Shown here one piece after another: positions 37,533 through 46,569 of a DNA stretch of 64,000 nucleotides. A model generated the notes under the pieces. The model had not been told where the DNA came from, made no database searches, and saw only the letters and a program-made list of their open reading frames with translations. Each line of letters opens with the position of its first letter. The first letter of the stretch is position 1. The stretch comes from Apostichopus japonicus. Its lineage: Eukaryota; Echinodermata; Holothuroidea; Aspidochirotida; Stichopodidae. The position numbers and the translations under genes are program-made. The stretch is from contig NC_092579.1 in the NCBI RefSeq assembly GCF_037975245.1, positions 18,934,678 to 18,998,677 on the forward strand, written 5' to 3'.

Positions 37533-37580
37533 AGCAATCTTTGGCTTTTTTCCCGATCCTCTTCACTCTCTTTGTGGTGC
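37160..37580. repeat. About four tandem copies (101-111 bp) of the STX8 exon-intron edge
   Basis: Each unit contains, read on the minus strand, the last ~45 bases of the SNARE exon, a GTGAG donor and about 60 bases of intron with a C/G-run. The donors lie at 37206-37211, 37307-37312, 37416-37421 and the real one at 37527-37532. Only the rightmost unit continues into a full exon with an acceptor. At least the third unit (donor 37416-37421) has lost two bases, so its exon-like part would leave a different phase. Confidence 0.85.
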
Positions 37581-37634
37581 TCTCGATCCGCTGATCCGTC
37601 CTTGTTGTTCGTTCTGTGATGTTTTCAATTAAAT
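37533..37634 (-). CDS. STX8: Syntaxin-8, C-terminal half of the SNARE helix
   Basis: A 102-nt minus-strand exon with acceptor TTCTCTATCTAG and donor GTGAGT. After a split codon it reads LIENITERTTRTDQRIESTT then KRVKRIGKKAKDC. This is an amphipathic coiled-coil segment. The pattern T-D..(L/I)...T.RV..(V/I)..K...C aligns without gaps to the end of the STX8 SNARE motif just before its anchor. It carries the + layers of the SNARE core. The central glutamine layer must be in an upstream exon that I did not find. It leaves phase 1 (T), exactly what the terminal exon needs. Some other Qc-SNARE is possible, but syntaxin-8 fits best. Confidence 0.82.
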
Positions 37635-39163
37635 CTAGATAGAAGAGAAGGAAATGGAAATGGAAATTTAAGACCTGAAATTGTTTGGTTCTTCTTCTGA
37701 AAGCCGCCTGTTATTTTCTTACGTATTAAACATGCAACAACACATTCAAAACCTTTCTTCTTTTTTTCATGCATTTTCTACCAGGCCTTCAAAATCAGCA
37801 GAAGTGCTAACAGTGATCCCTAGTTTTTTTACATAAGTTTGTTGTAAAAGAATTATCACTGAGCAGGAGGACATGGGCACAAAACTGATACATACAAGTC
37901 ATAGGGAATGTTTGTACTCAATCTGTTTGCTGCAACAGTTAAGCATGTATCAATCTGCTCCCATGACAACAAATAGCAATATCACATTATGCGAGAAATA
38001 TTTCAAACAAGATGTAAATCTCTATATATGCGCATATTCCGTCTGTTATGATGAAATATCCTACCACAAAGAAGACTCACAAAATTCTTTGAAAGTATAA
38101 AACTTTCTCATTTTTTTTGTAATCTTGCGGCCATTAGTCCAAAATCATTTGTTAATGGCTGGATTTAACAACATCACTCCAATATTTACAAGCTTCCATA
38201 GATGACACATTTTTAATAATGGAGTTTTAATTCCTTGAGAGCTGTAGAAATGTTTGTCCATGGGCCTTGTGTGGTCTGCAAGGCAGGCTGCACTTTGCAT
38301 ATCTGTCTTCTAGAACCTACTAACTGTTTGTTGCTAAACTGTCTATCAGTGAGATCATACAAACATAAATCACAATGGAACATCTAAAATCCCAGGTTTT
38401 CAAAGTGTGGATCGCTAACATGTTTGGCGTCGGCAACAAAAAATCAGAAGAAATTGACGATATTTGTAGAAAAAAAGGTTGGAAAAATCTTGAACATAAA
38501 AATTACTTTGATGGTTGTATAACTATGTACTGTGCACACCCTAATAATCATATAAAAAAATTGACCTTGACACTCCTCTGGGTAGACCCCTTCCCCCCCC
38601 TTCCTCGGCAGCCCATCTACCACTGGAGGATCGCCTGAGATGATTAAGGTGAAACTTGGGGTCACCAAGCAAAAACTTTTGACTACCAGGGATCTAAACC
38701 TACCGGAAATACCATTGAAAATGGTCAAAATCTGTTGTTGGGCTACTCAACTTTCAGTTTCACATGGTTTATTGGTCCCATTCCATCTCACATGTACAAT
38801 TAAGTATACCAAGAATTACTCAAAATAAACAAAATAATCAAGCCCAGATGTTTCATTTTAATTTGCTTTACTTATTTATTCTAATTTTTTATGATATTTT
38901 GAGTGGTTTCTCATGAATTAATCTGTCAAATTCTTTACAAAACTGTCATAACATTTACTTCACAAAGTGTTTTCCCCCTCAAAACAGTGGTTTTGAAATG
39001 AAACTATGCCAAGGGGACTAGGAAGTAGATATCAAAACCACTTCCATCCGTATATCATCACTGATCACCTTCTCCACCAACAGCTTCATCCACCCCTTGA
39101 AGCAGCAACTGTGATGAGAAAGTTTGTCCTCCTAGTCTTGTCTGACAATATTCACAAAAAGAT

Positions 39164-39445
39164 TAAAGGAAAATTCCAGTGGCTGAAATTGGTTACTTAG
39201 CAAAAGATGTTGGAAATTTTCGGAATCTTCAAGTCACAACTACATTGTCATTGCATTTGTCTATGTTGAATTATTAAAGATATGAATTTTTTTTCAAATT
39301 TTGGCGACATTTTGTGAATGCATCTGCCAACAGCAGTATAAATGATGCAATCATCGCAATTTGAGCTGTAAATATAATTTCTTGTTTTTTCTTTCTTTAT
39401 GATATTATTTAAACTATCTTATCCACAGACTGGAAAAACCCTTTA
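39164..39445. mobile_element. MITE-like element with 5-bp target duplication
   Basis: The left end TAAAGGAAAATTCCAGT and the inverse of the right end, TAAAGGGTTTTTCCAGT, are imperfect terminal inverted repeats. AAGAT occurs immediately outside both ends (39159-39163, 39446-39450). No ORF. The superfamily cannot be assigned from this alone. Confidence 0.5.
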
Positions 39446-39668
39446 AAGATTGACAGACTTGCAATGAAACATGTTGGGTGAAATGCTTGAAGGATGGGAG
39501 GCTGGGGGGCTGGGTGAGTGGGGGAGTAGATTCAGTGCCTGTGGGTTCCATCATTACTAATCTTTGATGGTTTCATCGAATAGAGTTGGGATGTGATATC
39601 CCTGGTTACACAATATGCAAGGTACTATGGCTAATTCCGACTGGCGCATCCCCAGCAAAGAAATGACT

Positions 39669-39735
39669 GGATAGATAGCTCAGTTGGAAGAGCAAAGGTC
39701 TTGCATTTACTTATGAAGCAGATTCAAATCCCATT
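39669..39735 (+). tRNA. tRNA-like sequence (pseudogene or SINE head)
   Basis: GGATAGATAGCTCAGTTGGA contains a good A box with a GCTC/GAGC D stem. A CTTGCAT loop with a TGC triplet follows, then a B box GATTCAAATCC. The anticodon, T and acceptor stems pair poorly, so it is unlikely to be a working tRNA. It is more likely a decayed tRNA(Ala-like) pseudogene or a SINE promoter head. Confidence 0.5.
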
Positions 39736-40999
39736 TAAGCAAAAAGTTTGATAATTCATATAGTTTGTGTCTGAAATTAAACAAAAGCAGGAATAATGTT
39801 TGAAGTCCCAAACAAATTCCTCTGTGATATGGTATTAATATATTTAAAATCTCGCGCTTAGACAATATCCGATTTTTCTTTTTCTTCTCCCTATTACTTT
39901 ACAAATATTACTCTCCCCCAGTCAATAGGGTAATGAAGAGCACTGTTTTTGTGTATATCTGAAAAAAGTATCATAATATTGATCAAAAATAAAAATAAAA
40001 CTTTAATATAAATGATATCTAATGAACCAGACATAGAAAACAAAGTACTATTTTCCCCACAATGTTAACACTGCCTGTCATCCATTTAATATTTAGCCTA
40101 TAGTGGTGTTTTTTTTTAAGCACCTGTTCCCATTTTAGTCATTGATAATTTAAGTGTGATAAAATTTGTCCCCTCTGGACATCCAAAATTGCATCTTGGG
40201 GCTTCAGCCACAGAATTTGTGGTATTAATCTGATTTTGAAACAAAACAAGGGGGGATCGGAAGGCAGAAAAATATTGAAAATTAGGGATAACAAAATGGA
40301 ATTGATGGGTTCATCTCCAGATTTGTAGCACACACAAGTTGTCAACGACCAAATGGTAAGTATTTTCATGTGGTGAAGATGATCCACAAAGGGTTGATGA
40401 ATATTCTGTTTTTTTACTCAGCTTAAAAAGTTAAAAAAGTGACAACTTAAGGCCACACCAGGTGTGCCTTTCTTAAGTGCTGCACCCAATAAACATTCCG
40501 TACAGGAAGGGGTATTACTCTATGAAATTGTTATTACGGGGAACAATATATGGATAAACAACAGCCATTTTTGGTTTCCAGAAAGGGAAAACTTTGGCGT
40601 CGCTCTTACCGACCTTACGATACTGTGAGGGGATTGCAAAGTCGGCTATGACTACAACGCAGTTCGCAAAGTCGGTTATTACTATTATGGTTAGATTCAT
40701 TCAACACAAGCAACATACAGAAACATTGTACTCAAAGCCGAAGCCAAAGGGAAATTAATCAGGTCACACATCTGTAGTCAATTCATGCTTAGTTCTTCAA
40801 TACCGCCTTAATTGCCATTCGGGAAACATTTCATACTGTAGTTTTGATGACTGTCATCGGACATTACATCAAAAGCAGTCCAAAGTGAACAATGTTGAAC
40901 AGATGGAAAGTTGGTGAATCAAAAGTGACGAAAAAGGTGAAGGATGATAAAGATTTATAACGATTATCAATAGCGATAAAGAAGGGCAATGCCTGCACA

Positions 41000-41095
41000 A
41001 AAGGCTGGCAATTACAGAAGGGAGATGGCCATATTCACACACAGATCTATGCTAGAACAGATGCTAGATGCATAAGGTTATATGAGGTGAAAATC
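41000..41095 (+). repeat. Diverged remnant of a DIRS inverted terminal repeat
   Basis: GCTGGCAATTACAGAAGGGA, GATGGCC and GGTTATATGAGGTGA occur in the same order as in the right ITR of the adjacent element (47129-47230), with many substitutions and a deletion. It ends about 27 bp before the intact element begins, so an older DIRS end (or solo ITR) lies beside the young insertion. Confidence 0.75.
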
Positions 41096-41164
41096 TAGCA
41101 ATTTATTGAGCCGTGACTAAGTTTCCCCAAACCTTAACCGGTTTGTGAATTAACGAGCGACGTA

Positions 41165-41259
41165 CTCACCTCATATAACCTATGCATTACCGTATTAACC
41201 TCGCTCTAGCATCTGGCAATTTGTCTGTATGTAAGTGTGGCCATCTCCCTTCCGTAATT
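41165..41259 (+). repeat. DIRS left inverted terminal repeat, 95 bp
   Basis: A perfect reverse complement of 47136-47230, running from CTCACCTCATATAACC to TTCCGTAATT. The 42 bp outside it (41123-41164) are not shared with the right end. Confidence 0.95.
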
Positions 41260-41599
41260 TCCAGGCCGCAATGGTGCGGCACCGGACGGAGAAGGGGGAG
41301 AGGATCGACCAAGGGGCGGAAACCCCGAGGATACAACCAAAAACATTCTCACCTGAAGAGGCCCTAGGTGGGCTGGTGTGGGTGACAGGTGGGTCCTGAG
41401 TGGGCCCGAAGTGGGTCCAGAGTGGGTCGTCGGTGGGTGTAGGCGGGACCCCACGACATCCCTCGAAAATTCCTGGGGGGAAAGGCCGACACATGGTCAT
41501 ATCTGCGTGGCCAGTTCCCCTAGTATCCGAGGAGGGTATCCGACGTGGTTGTATGGTTCCGTCCGCGAGGTCCCCCATAGTGGGGAGGCGGGTCGGGAT

Positions 41600-41697
41600 G
41601 TTATATGAGGTGAGTACGTCGCTCGTTAATTCACAAACCGGTTAAGGTTTGGGGAATTCACAGCGCGTACTCCCTCACCTCATATAACCTATGCATT
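41600..41697 (-). repeat. DIRS internal complementary region (ICR)
   Basis: The left half is the reverse complement of the left outer end (GAGTACGTCGCTCGTTAATT). The right half is the reverse complement of the right outer end (GAATTCACAGCGCGTACTCC). They meet at GGGGAATTC, the reverse complement of the junction formed when the two ends are joined through one shared TTC. In the DIRS model this segment templates restoration of the ends and circle formation. Confidence 0.93.
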
Positions 41698-44328
41698 TGT
41701 GACACAGGAGCCCTGGCGGTGGGTCGAGGATCTCGCGGGCGGCGGACCTAGGGCCGCTCGGGCAAAATCCCCTTCCGTGGCAGGGGTGTTTGTGAGATAA
41801 CAGGCGACAAAGGAAGACGGGGTCTTCCAGGCCGCCGCCTTCATAATATCTTCCAGGGGAACCCCCCGGAACCACGCCCTGGACGTGGCGTGGCCTCGGA
41901 CGTCGTGCGCCCGGACGGGTTCCCCAGGCTGGGTGTGGGCACGAATTAAGTCGGCCATCCACCGTGAAATGGTGTCCTTTGAGGCCGGGGTGTAGGGCGA
42001 CCGCGGTAAAATGAAGAGCCTGTCCGAGGTACGTAGCTGTTTGGTCCTCTCTATGTACCACTTAAGGGCTCGGACAGGGCACCAGCGCCTGTCTTCCGCG
42101 ATTGACGAGGCTTGTGACAGACTCGGTAGGAAGATCTCGTTCGGGGTAAAGGTTACTGATTGGTTCTTTGGGAGGAAGTGAGGGTCAGGTAGTAATCTGA
42201 CTCCTCCTGGTTCGAACCTCGTGAACCCCCGTTGGAGGGTGAGCGCGTGGAGACAGCTTCTGCGCCTGGCAGAGGCGGCCGCGATCAGAAACAGAGTTTT
42301 GTGTGTTAGTTTGTCCAATGGAGCATTGTGTAACGGCTCGTACGGAGAGCCCGCAAGGGTCGTCAGGACCTCGTGGAGGGCCCATGACGGGGCCAGGCGG
42401 CGCCTGGGAGGGCGTCTGTGGAACATGCCCCTTAAGACCTGGCGGAGGACCGGGTTGGTTCCTACTGAGGAGCCATCCGAGAATCCGCTGTGAACCGCTG
42501 CTATTGCGGAGCGGTAATTTCTAATTGTACTTATTTGCTTCCCTTCTCGGAAGAGTTCGAGTAGGAAGGCCGCCACCTGGTCTACTGAGGCCTCCACGGG
42601 ATCAGCAGCGTTGTCCCCGGCCCAAACATAGTATCGGTGCAGTCTAGAATCGTATGTTTTAACCGTGGACTGCCGGCGGGCATCCACTGCAATGTCCGCA
42701 ACCTCCGGTGGAAACCCCGCTGTCTGGAGCGAGAGCCGGAGAGTTTCCACGCAGCTAGATGGAGGCTCGTGATGTCGGGGTGGGTTATGTGGCCGCTCCG
42801 TTGGGAGAGGAGCTTGGCGGCCGGTGGGAATTTGTATGGTAGGTCTACCAGCATTTCGATGATGAGTGGGAACCATGCTTGATTGGGCCAGCAAGGTGCG
42901 ATCAAAAGCATGTCCGCTTCCACGTCCCGAAGCATCGTGAGAATTCTGCGGAGTAATCCCAGTGGGGGAAAGGCGTACATGGAGAGGCCCGCCCATGAGA
43001 CGACTAGGGCGTCGGTCTTCCAGGCCTGCGGGTCGTGGTATCTGGAGCAGAACGTCGGGAGTTTGGCGTTCTTGGCCGTCGCGAACATGTCGACGGACGG
43101 CCTGCCGAACAGGTGGAATATGTGGTCGGACCACGTTCGGGAGAGCTCCCATTCCCCATTGTCTAGATACCCCCTGGACAGTGCGTCTGCCAGTATATTG
43201 TCTTTCCCTGCTAGGTGGGACGCCCGTAGGCCGATCCGAAGGGAGTCGCAGAGGACGAGCAGGTCCCATGTCCTGCGTAGGAGGGCCAGGGATCGAGTGC
43301 CCCCTTGACGGTTGATATACGCCACGGTCGTGGTGTTGTCTGACCGGACCGTGACAGTGTGGCCCGTTAGGTGGGTTGCCCAGTGACGTACGGCCCTCAG
43401 GACCGCTTCCGTCTCTAAAATATTGATATGGAGACCCCTCTCGGGCTCCGCCCATTCGCCGGCAACTGTGTGTGTGCCCCATACCGCTCCCCAGCCGCTG
43501 AGGGAGGCATCCGTCGTGATCGACGTTGTAGGGGCTGGGTTCCGGAAAGGTCGCCCTGCCGCGATCCTGTCCGACTCTGCCCACCACGTGAGAAACGGGC
43601 GAAGCCCCGTTGGAAGTGGGATTGGCGTTGCCGCCGACGACCGATCCGGGGCATAGTGTTTGAGGAGGTGCCGCTGGAGCGGCCTCATTCTGAGTCTGCA
43701 CAGGTCTAGAAGGTCTGTGAAGCTCGCCATCTTCCCCAATAGGCGCTGCCACGTGAGCGCTGGGGTATTCCGATTGCCTAGTATTTTTCTGGCCGTGGCC
43801 ACTAGGCTTGCCGTTCTTTCGGCCGTCGGGTAGACCATGCCGCTGGCGAGGTCGAGACGGGCCCCTAAGTATATGATCGATTGAGTGGGCACGAGGTTGG
43901 ATTTCTCGACATTGATTAACCACCCCAGTTTCGTCAGGAGGGAGACGGTGGCGTTTGTACTGGCGAGAGCCCCTTGTTGGGAGTTGCCGAGTACTAACCA
44001 ATCGTCTAGGTAGGCGAACACCATTACCCCGTTTCGGCGGAGGTGAGCCAGGACCGCCCTTGTTACCCTGGTGAAAACCCTGGGTGCCGTGGAGAGGCCA
44101 AATGGTAGCGCTGTGAAGCGGTAATCTATGGCCTTGTACCTGAACGCGAGGAACCGCTGGTCCTCGAGTCGGATGGGGATATGTAGGTAGGCATCCTTTA
44201 GATCGACGGAGGATGCCCACATCCCTGGGCGCAGTAGGTGGAGGATTGATGTGAGAGTCTCCATCCTGAACCTCTCCGGTCGGATGAACCTCCTGTTGAG
44301 AGGTCTGAGGTTCAGGATGGGCCTCCAA
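41689..44328 (-). CDS. DIRS tyrosine recombinase (YR) ORF
   Basis: Site-specific recombinase that would integrate the circular cDNA. The open frame is 879 codons, but roughly residues 1-510 lie opposite the RT ORF in another frame and are low-complexity Pro/Arg/Ser-rich shadow. The functional part is about residues 515-860. It has an N-terminal SAM-like core-binding region (STVKTYDSRLHRYYVWAGDN), then a catalytic domain with the first Arg in ASARRRS (about 688-690), H808-x-x-R811 in HDVRGHATSRAW, Trp834 and the nucleophile Tyr844 in VACYL. The R-H-R-Y set is complete. The real start is uncertain and may depend on internal initiation or frameshifting. The TAG stop lies inside the ICR. Confidence 0.9.
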   Translation of the reverse strand: MEAHPEPQTSQQEVHPTGEVQDGDSHINPPPTAPRDVGILRRSKGCLPTYPHPTRGPAVPRVQVQGHRLPLHSATIWPLHGTQGFHQGNKGGPGSPPPKRGNGVRLPRRLVSTRQLPTRGSRQYKRHRLPPDETGVVNQCREIQPRAHSIDHILRGPSRPRQRHGLPDGRKNGKPSGHGQKNTRQSEYPSAHVAAPIGEDGELHRPSRPVQTQNEAAPAAPPQTLCPGSVVGGNANPTSNGASPVSHVVGRVGQDRGRATFPEPSPYNVDHDGCLPQRLGSGMGHTHSCRRMGGAREGSPYQYFRDGSGPEGRTSLGNPPNGPHCHGPVRQHHDRGVYQPSRGHSIPGPPTQDMGPARPLRLPSDRPTGVPPSRERQYTGRRTVQGVSRQWGMGALPNVVRPHIPPVRQAVRRHVRDGQERQTPDVLLQIPRPAGLEDRRPSRLMGGPLHVRLSPTGITPQNSHDASGRGSGHAFDRTLLAQSSMVPTHHRNAGRPTIQIPTGRQAPLPTERPHNPPRHHEPPSSCVETLRLSLQTAGFPPEVADIAVDARRQSTVKTYDSRLHRYYVWAGDNAADPVEASVDQVAAFLLELFREGKQISTIRNYRSAIAAVHSGFSDGSSVGTNPVLRQVLRGMFHRRPPRRRLAPSWALHEVLTTLAGSPYEPLHNAPLDKLTHKTLFLIAAASARRRSCLHALTLQRGFTRFEPGGVRLLPDPHFLPKNQSVTFTPNEIFLPSLSQASSIAEDRRWCPVRALKWYIERTKQLRTSDRLFILPRSPYTPASKDTISRWMADLIRAHTQPGEPVRAHDVRGHATSRAWFRGVPLEDIMKAAAWKTPSSFVACYLTNTPATEGDFARAALGPPPARSSTHRQGSCVTNA

Positions 44329-44849
44329 GTCCCGTTCTTCTTCGGCGTGAGGAAGAACGAGGACCGGAAGAGGGGGCCGTCCGCGTTTGCGGTGGTGACC
44401 CGCGTAATGGCGCCTTTTTTGAGAAGACTGTTGATCTCGTCTTCGAGGGCGGCCCGCTTTTCCGGTATCTCGGGTACTGGCGTGGTTGCGAAGAGGCCAT
44501 ATTGGGGTGGGGTAGACGAGAACTCTATCTCGTAGCCCCTTTTTACCACGTCCAGTACCCAGGCTCCTGGGTCGATTTTCTCCCAGTGAGCCCAGAAAAC
44601 TCTTAGTCGCCCCCCCACCTTGGCCTTGGCCGCTACGGTGGGGTGGGCATCCCTAGGGCCGTTTACCGCGCCCGCGGCTTCCGCGGCTTCCGCGGTATTG
44701 CGGGCGGTACGGCCTGTGTTCGGGCCGCGAAGGAGCGGAATGCGTTCGCGGAGCGCCCCGACTCTGACTGTAGCTGGATCTTGAGCGGCTACCTTGTCTT
44801 GAGTCAAAACGTGGGCGCGAGGATGAGGTCGGGCGGGACATATGCTCAT
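42582..44849 (-). CDS. DIRS reverse transcriptase / RNase H / methyltransferase-like ORF
   Basis: A 755-residue open frame. Residues 1-85 overlap ORF1 and may not be translated as such. The reverse transcriptase spans about 140-345, with D216 in SSVDLKDAYLHIPI and the active-site YLDD at 280-283 (FAYLDDWLVLG). RNase H spans about 440-565, with D447 (TTDAS), E479/E481 (LETE), D504 (RSDN) and D555 (HLAGKDNILADALS). At about 575-670, VDMFATAKNAKLP and APCWPNQAWFPLI match the DAM-like methyltransferase-type domain described in DIRS elements. This is the enzyme that copies element RNA into DNA. No stop or frameshift interrupts it. Confidence 0.93.
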   Translation of the reverse strand: MSICPARPHPRAHVLTQDKVAAQDPATVRVGALRERIPLLRGPNTGRTARNTAEAAEAAGAVNGPRDAHPTVAAKAKVGGRLRVFWAHWEKIDPGAWVLDVVKRGYEIEFSSTPPQYGLFATTPVPEIPEKRAALEDEINSLLKKGAITRVTTANADGPLFRSSFFLTPKKNGTWRPILNLRPLNRRFIRPERFRMETLTSILHLLRPGMWASSVDLKDAYLHIPIRLEDQRFLAFRYKAIDYRFTALPFGLSTAPRVFTRVTRAVLAHLRRNGVMVFAYLDDWLVLGNSQQGALASTNATVSLLTKLGWLINVEKSNLVPTQSIIYLGARLDLASGMVYPTAERTASLVATARKILGNRNTPALTWQRLLGKMASFTDLLDLCRLRMRPLQRHLLKHYAPDRSSAATPIPLPTGLRPFLTWWAESDRIAAGRPFRNPAPTTSITTDASLSGWGAVWGTHTVAGEWAEPERGLHINILETEAVLRAVRHWATHLTGHTVTVRSDNTTTVAYINRQGGTRSLALLRRTWDLLVLCDSLRIGLRASHLAGKDNILADALSRGYLDNGEWELSRTWSDHIFHLFGRPSVDMFATAKNAKLPTFCSRYHDPQAWKTDALVVSWAGLSMYAFPPLGLLRRILTMLRDVEADMLLIAPCWPNQAWFPLIIEMLVDLPYKFPPAAKLLSQRSGHITHPDITSLHLAAWKLSGSRSRQRGFHRRLRTLQWMPAGSPRLKHTILDCTDTMFGPGTTLLIPWRPQ

Positions 44850-46569
44850 CCGCCTCCCTCAGAGACTTCATCCTCTCTGCCTCCTCCCGGAGTTTGTCAT
44901 CGAACTTGCCGCCGAAGAGGTCGCTGCCCAGGATCGGTAAGTTGCGGAACGCGTCCGCCGTGGATCTGGACGACCAATTCAGGGAGTTCAGAACCAGGTC
45001 CCGACGTGTCAAGGTAGCCTTAACCGAGACGCGGGCGAACTGGTCTAATACCATCCTGGAAACGGGTCCCAGGAGGGCAATGATGGCGGCGGTATCTTTG
45101 CGGGAGATACCCGATGCCTGGGCCTGTTGGAACGATCTGTTCAATAGCTCGGCGAAAAGTAATAGGGCTGACGAGTACTTCATCCCTGCGCGGGAGGCCC
45201 TATCTACGTCGAACAGGGAGGATTCTAGGGTCTGTGCACCCTTCTCCCTGAACTTGTCTTTGCCGTCTAAGGCACCCGCCGACCGAAGTCTCTCCTTCAC
45301 TTGAGGCGGGATTTGGGGTGGCGTGAAAAGACTTTCCCAGTCTTCGTCGCCCACGTGGAAAGTGCGATGGGCTGATCGCTGGAAGGCTGTCCAGCGTTTC
45401 GCCTGTGCCACCGCCTCGAACCGCTCTCTACATTCCACATCCACCGGGATGGAGGCTCGAGGCTTTTGGGTGGCCGCGTTCAAAGTGAGTTTGGATGCCG
45501 GCCCCTCGTGGGCCCGCGCATCCACCCTTTCCTCGAAGCCGAGGACTCTGCGGAGTACTGCCGTCGCCTTCTCAAAGGCTTCCGCCGAAATTTCTGTACC
45601 CCGTAAGGGTTCTTCATCCTCCGCCTCGGAGTCTCCACTGAGGAGGCGGGCACTAGCTGCGATTGACAGCGCATCATCAGCTCTGGAGGAGACGTCGTCC
45701 CAGGGATCTGCCTGGGCCTCCTCAGGGGCGAGATCGTCCGTAACCGGTGCTGGCGGTGGCGCCGGTTGTGGTGGAATTGACGGAGCCCCTTGTTGTTCCG
45801 GGTCCTGTTGACTCGGCTTTTGTAGCAATTGTCCCAGGAGGTCTTTAACCTGGGAAAGGAGAGCCTGCCCCGGATCTGGGGATTGTCTCCTCTTTCGTTT
45901 CTTGGCCCTGTGTCGCCCAGAAGAATGTCCGCTCGAGGACGAGGGCGACGAGCCAGACCTCGACCTGCGTCGAGGTCGCCGGTGTCTTTCCCGGCTCCTA
46001 CCGCGGCTACGGCTGTGGGTACGGCTTCTGCTTCGGCTTTGGCGCCGTTCCGTACTCTCCGGGGAGAACCCCGAGAAATCTCTCCGGTTGTGGTCCCACG
46101 ACCCCGGAGTTGAAGTAAATAAGTCCGCCACCGCTTGTCTTCGGGGGCTTCTGGACTCCACGTGGCCTGAAGTGGACGGACCCTCCTGGGGTCGCGGCCG
46201 TGGCTGAGCTGACGCCGCACGGGAATTAGCTCCATCTCGTATGGATACCCGTTCCTGAGGAGGGTTTGAGCCATCTCGTATGGCGCCCTCCGTTCCCCCA
46301 TGTTTAGGGCTTATGCCATCTCTTATGGCCGCCTGGGGTTCCTTCGCCGGCGGCTTCTTTTTCCCCTGCTTTGAGGAAGCCGCCTTCTTTCTTTTTTCTG
46401 CGGCTTTATCCGCCAGCCAGGTACCGATCAAATCCCAGCGCTCCTGGGTCCAGTCCTGGCAAATGGAGCAGGTCTGCTTACTCCCGCATGGGCGACACTT
46501 TGGGCATAAATCATGCTTATCCCATGCTTTGAACGGACGGAACTGCTTACAAGAACGGCAGTTTTCCAT
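44653..46569 (-). CDS. DIRS Gag-like ORF1
   Basis: A 638-residue frame read from ATG at 46569. The N-terminus has three CxxC pairs (C4/C7, C22/C25, C34/C37) that could bind zinc. Three IRDG motifs follow at about 82, 97 and 110. Residues about 170-225 are strongly Arg/Ser-dipeptide and basic, like a nucleic-acid-binding or nuclear-targeting region. The last third contains the helical segment KYSSALLLFAELLNRSFQQA and LPILGSDLFGGKFDDKLRE, features I associate with DIRS Gag-like proteins. It ends in an Arg/Gly/Ser-rich tail (GSRGSRGRGKRP). It overlaps the RT frame by about 200 bp. The structural role is inferred from position. Confidence 0.88.
   Translation of the reverse strand: MENCRSCKQFRPFKAWDKHDLCPKCRPCGSKQTCSICQDWTQERWDLIGTWLADKAAEKRKKAASSKQGKKKPPAKEPQAAIRDGISPKHGGTEGAIRDGSNPPQERVSIRDGANSRAASAQPRPRPQEGPSTSGHVESRSPRRQAVADLFTSTPGSWDHNRRDFSGFSPESTERRQSRSRSRTHSRSRGRSRERHRRPRRRSRSGSSPSSSSGHSSGRHRAKKRKRRQSPDPGQALLSQVKDLLGQLLQKPSQQDPEQQGAPSIPPQPAPPPAPVTDDLAPEEAQADPWDDVSSRADDALSIAASARLLSGDSEAEDEEPLRGTEISAEAFEKATAVLRRVLGFEERVDARAHEGPASKLTLNAATQKPRASIPVDVECRERFEAVAQAKRWTAFQRSAHRTFHVGDEDWESLFTPPQIPPQVKERLRSAGALDGKDKFREKGAQTLESSLFDVDRASRAGMKYSSALLLFAELLNRSFQQAQASGISRKDTAAIIALLGPVSRMVLDQFARVSVKATLTRRDLVLNSLNWSSRSTADAFRNLPILGSDLFGGKFDDKLREEAERMKSLREADEHMSRPTSSSRPRFDSRQGSRSRSSYSQSRGAPRTHSAPSRPEHRPYRPQYRGSRGSRGRGKRP

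Larger units (their letters stand above)
37635..41122 (-). other. STX8 intron region left of the DIRS element
   Basis: No exon recognised. It holds a MITE-like element (39164-39445), a tRNA-like sequence (39669-39735) and a diverged DIRS terminal remnant (41000-41095). Confidence 0.6.

Noticed and set aside
37160-37580. Repeats with regular spacing considered as a CRISPR-like array
   Set aside because: Units are 101-111 bp contiguous duplications of an exon edge in a eukaryotic intron. There are no spacer-repeat units.
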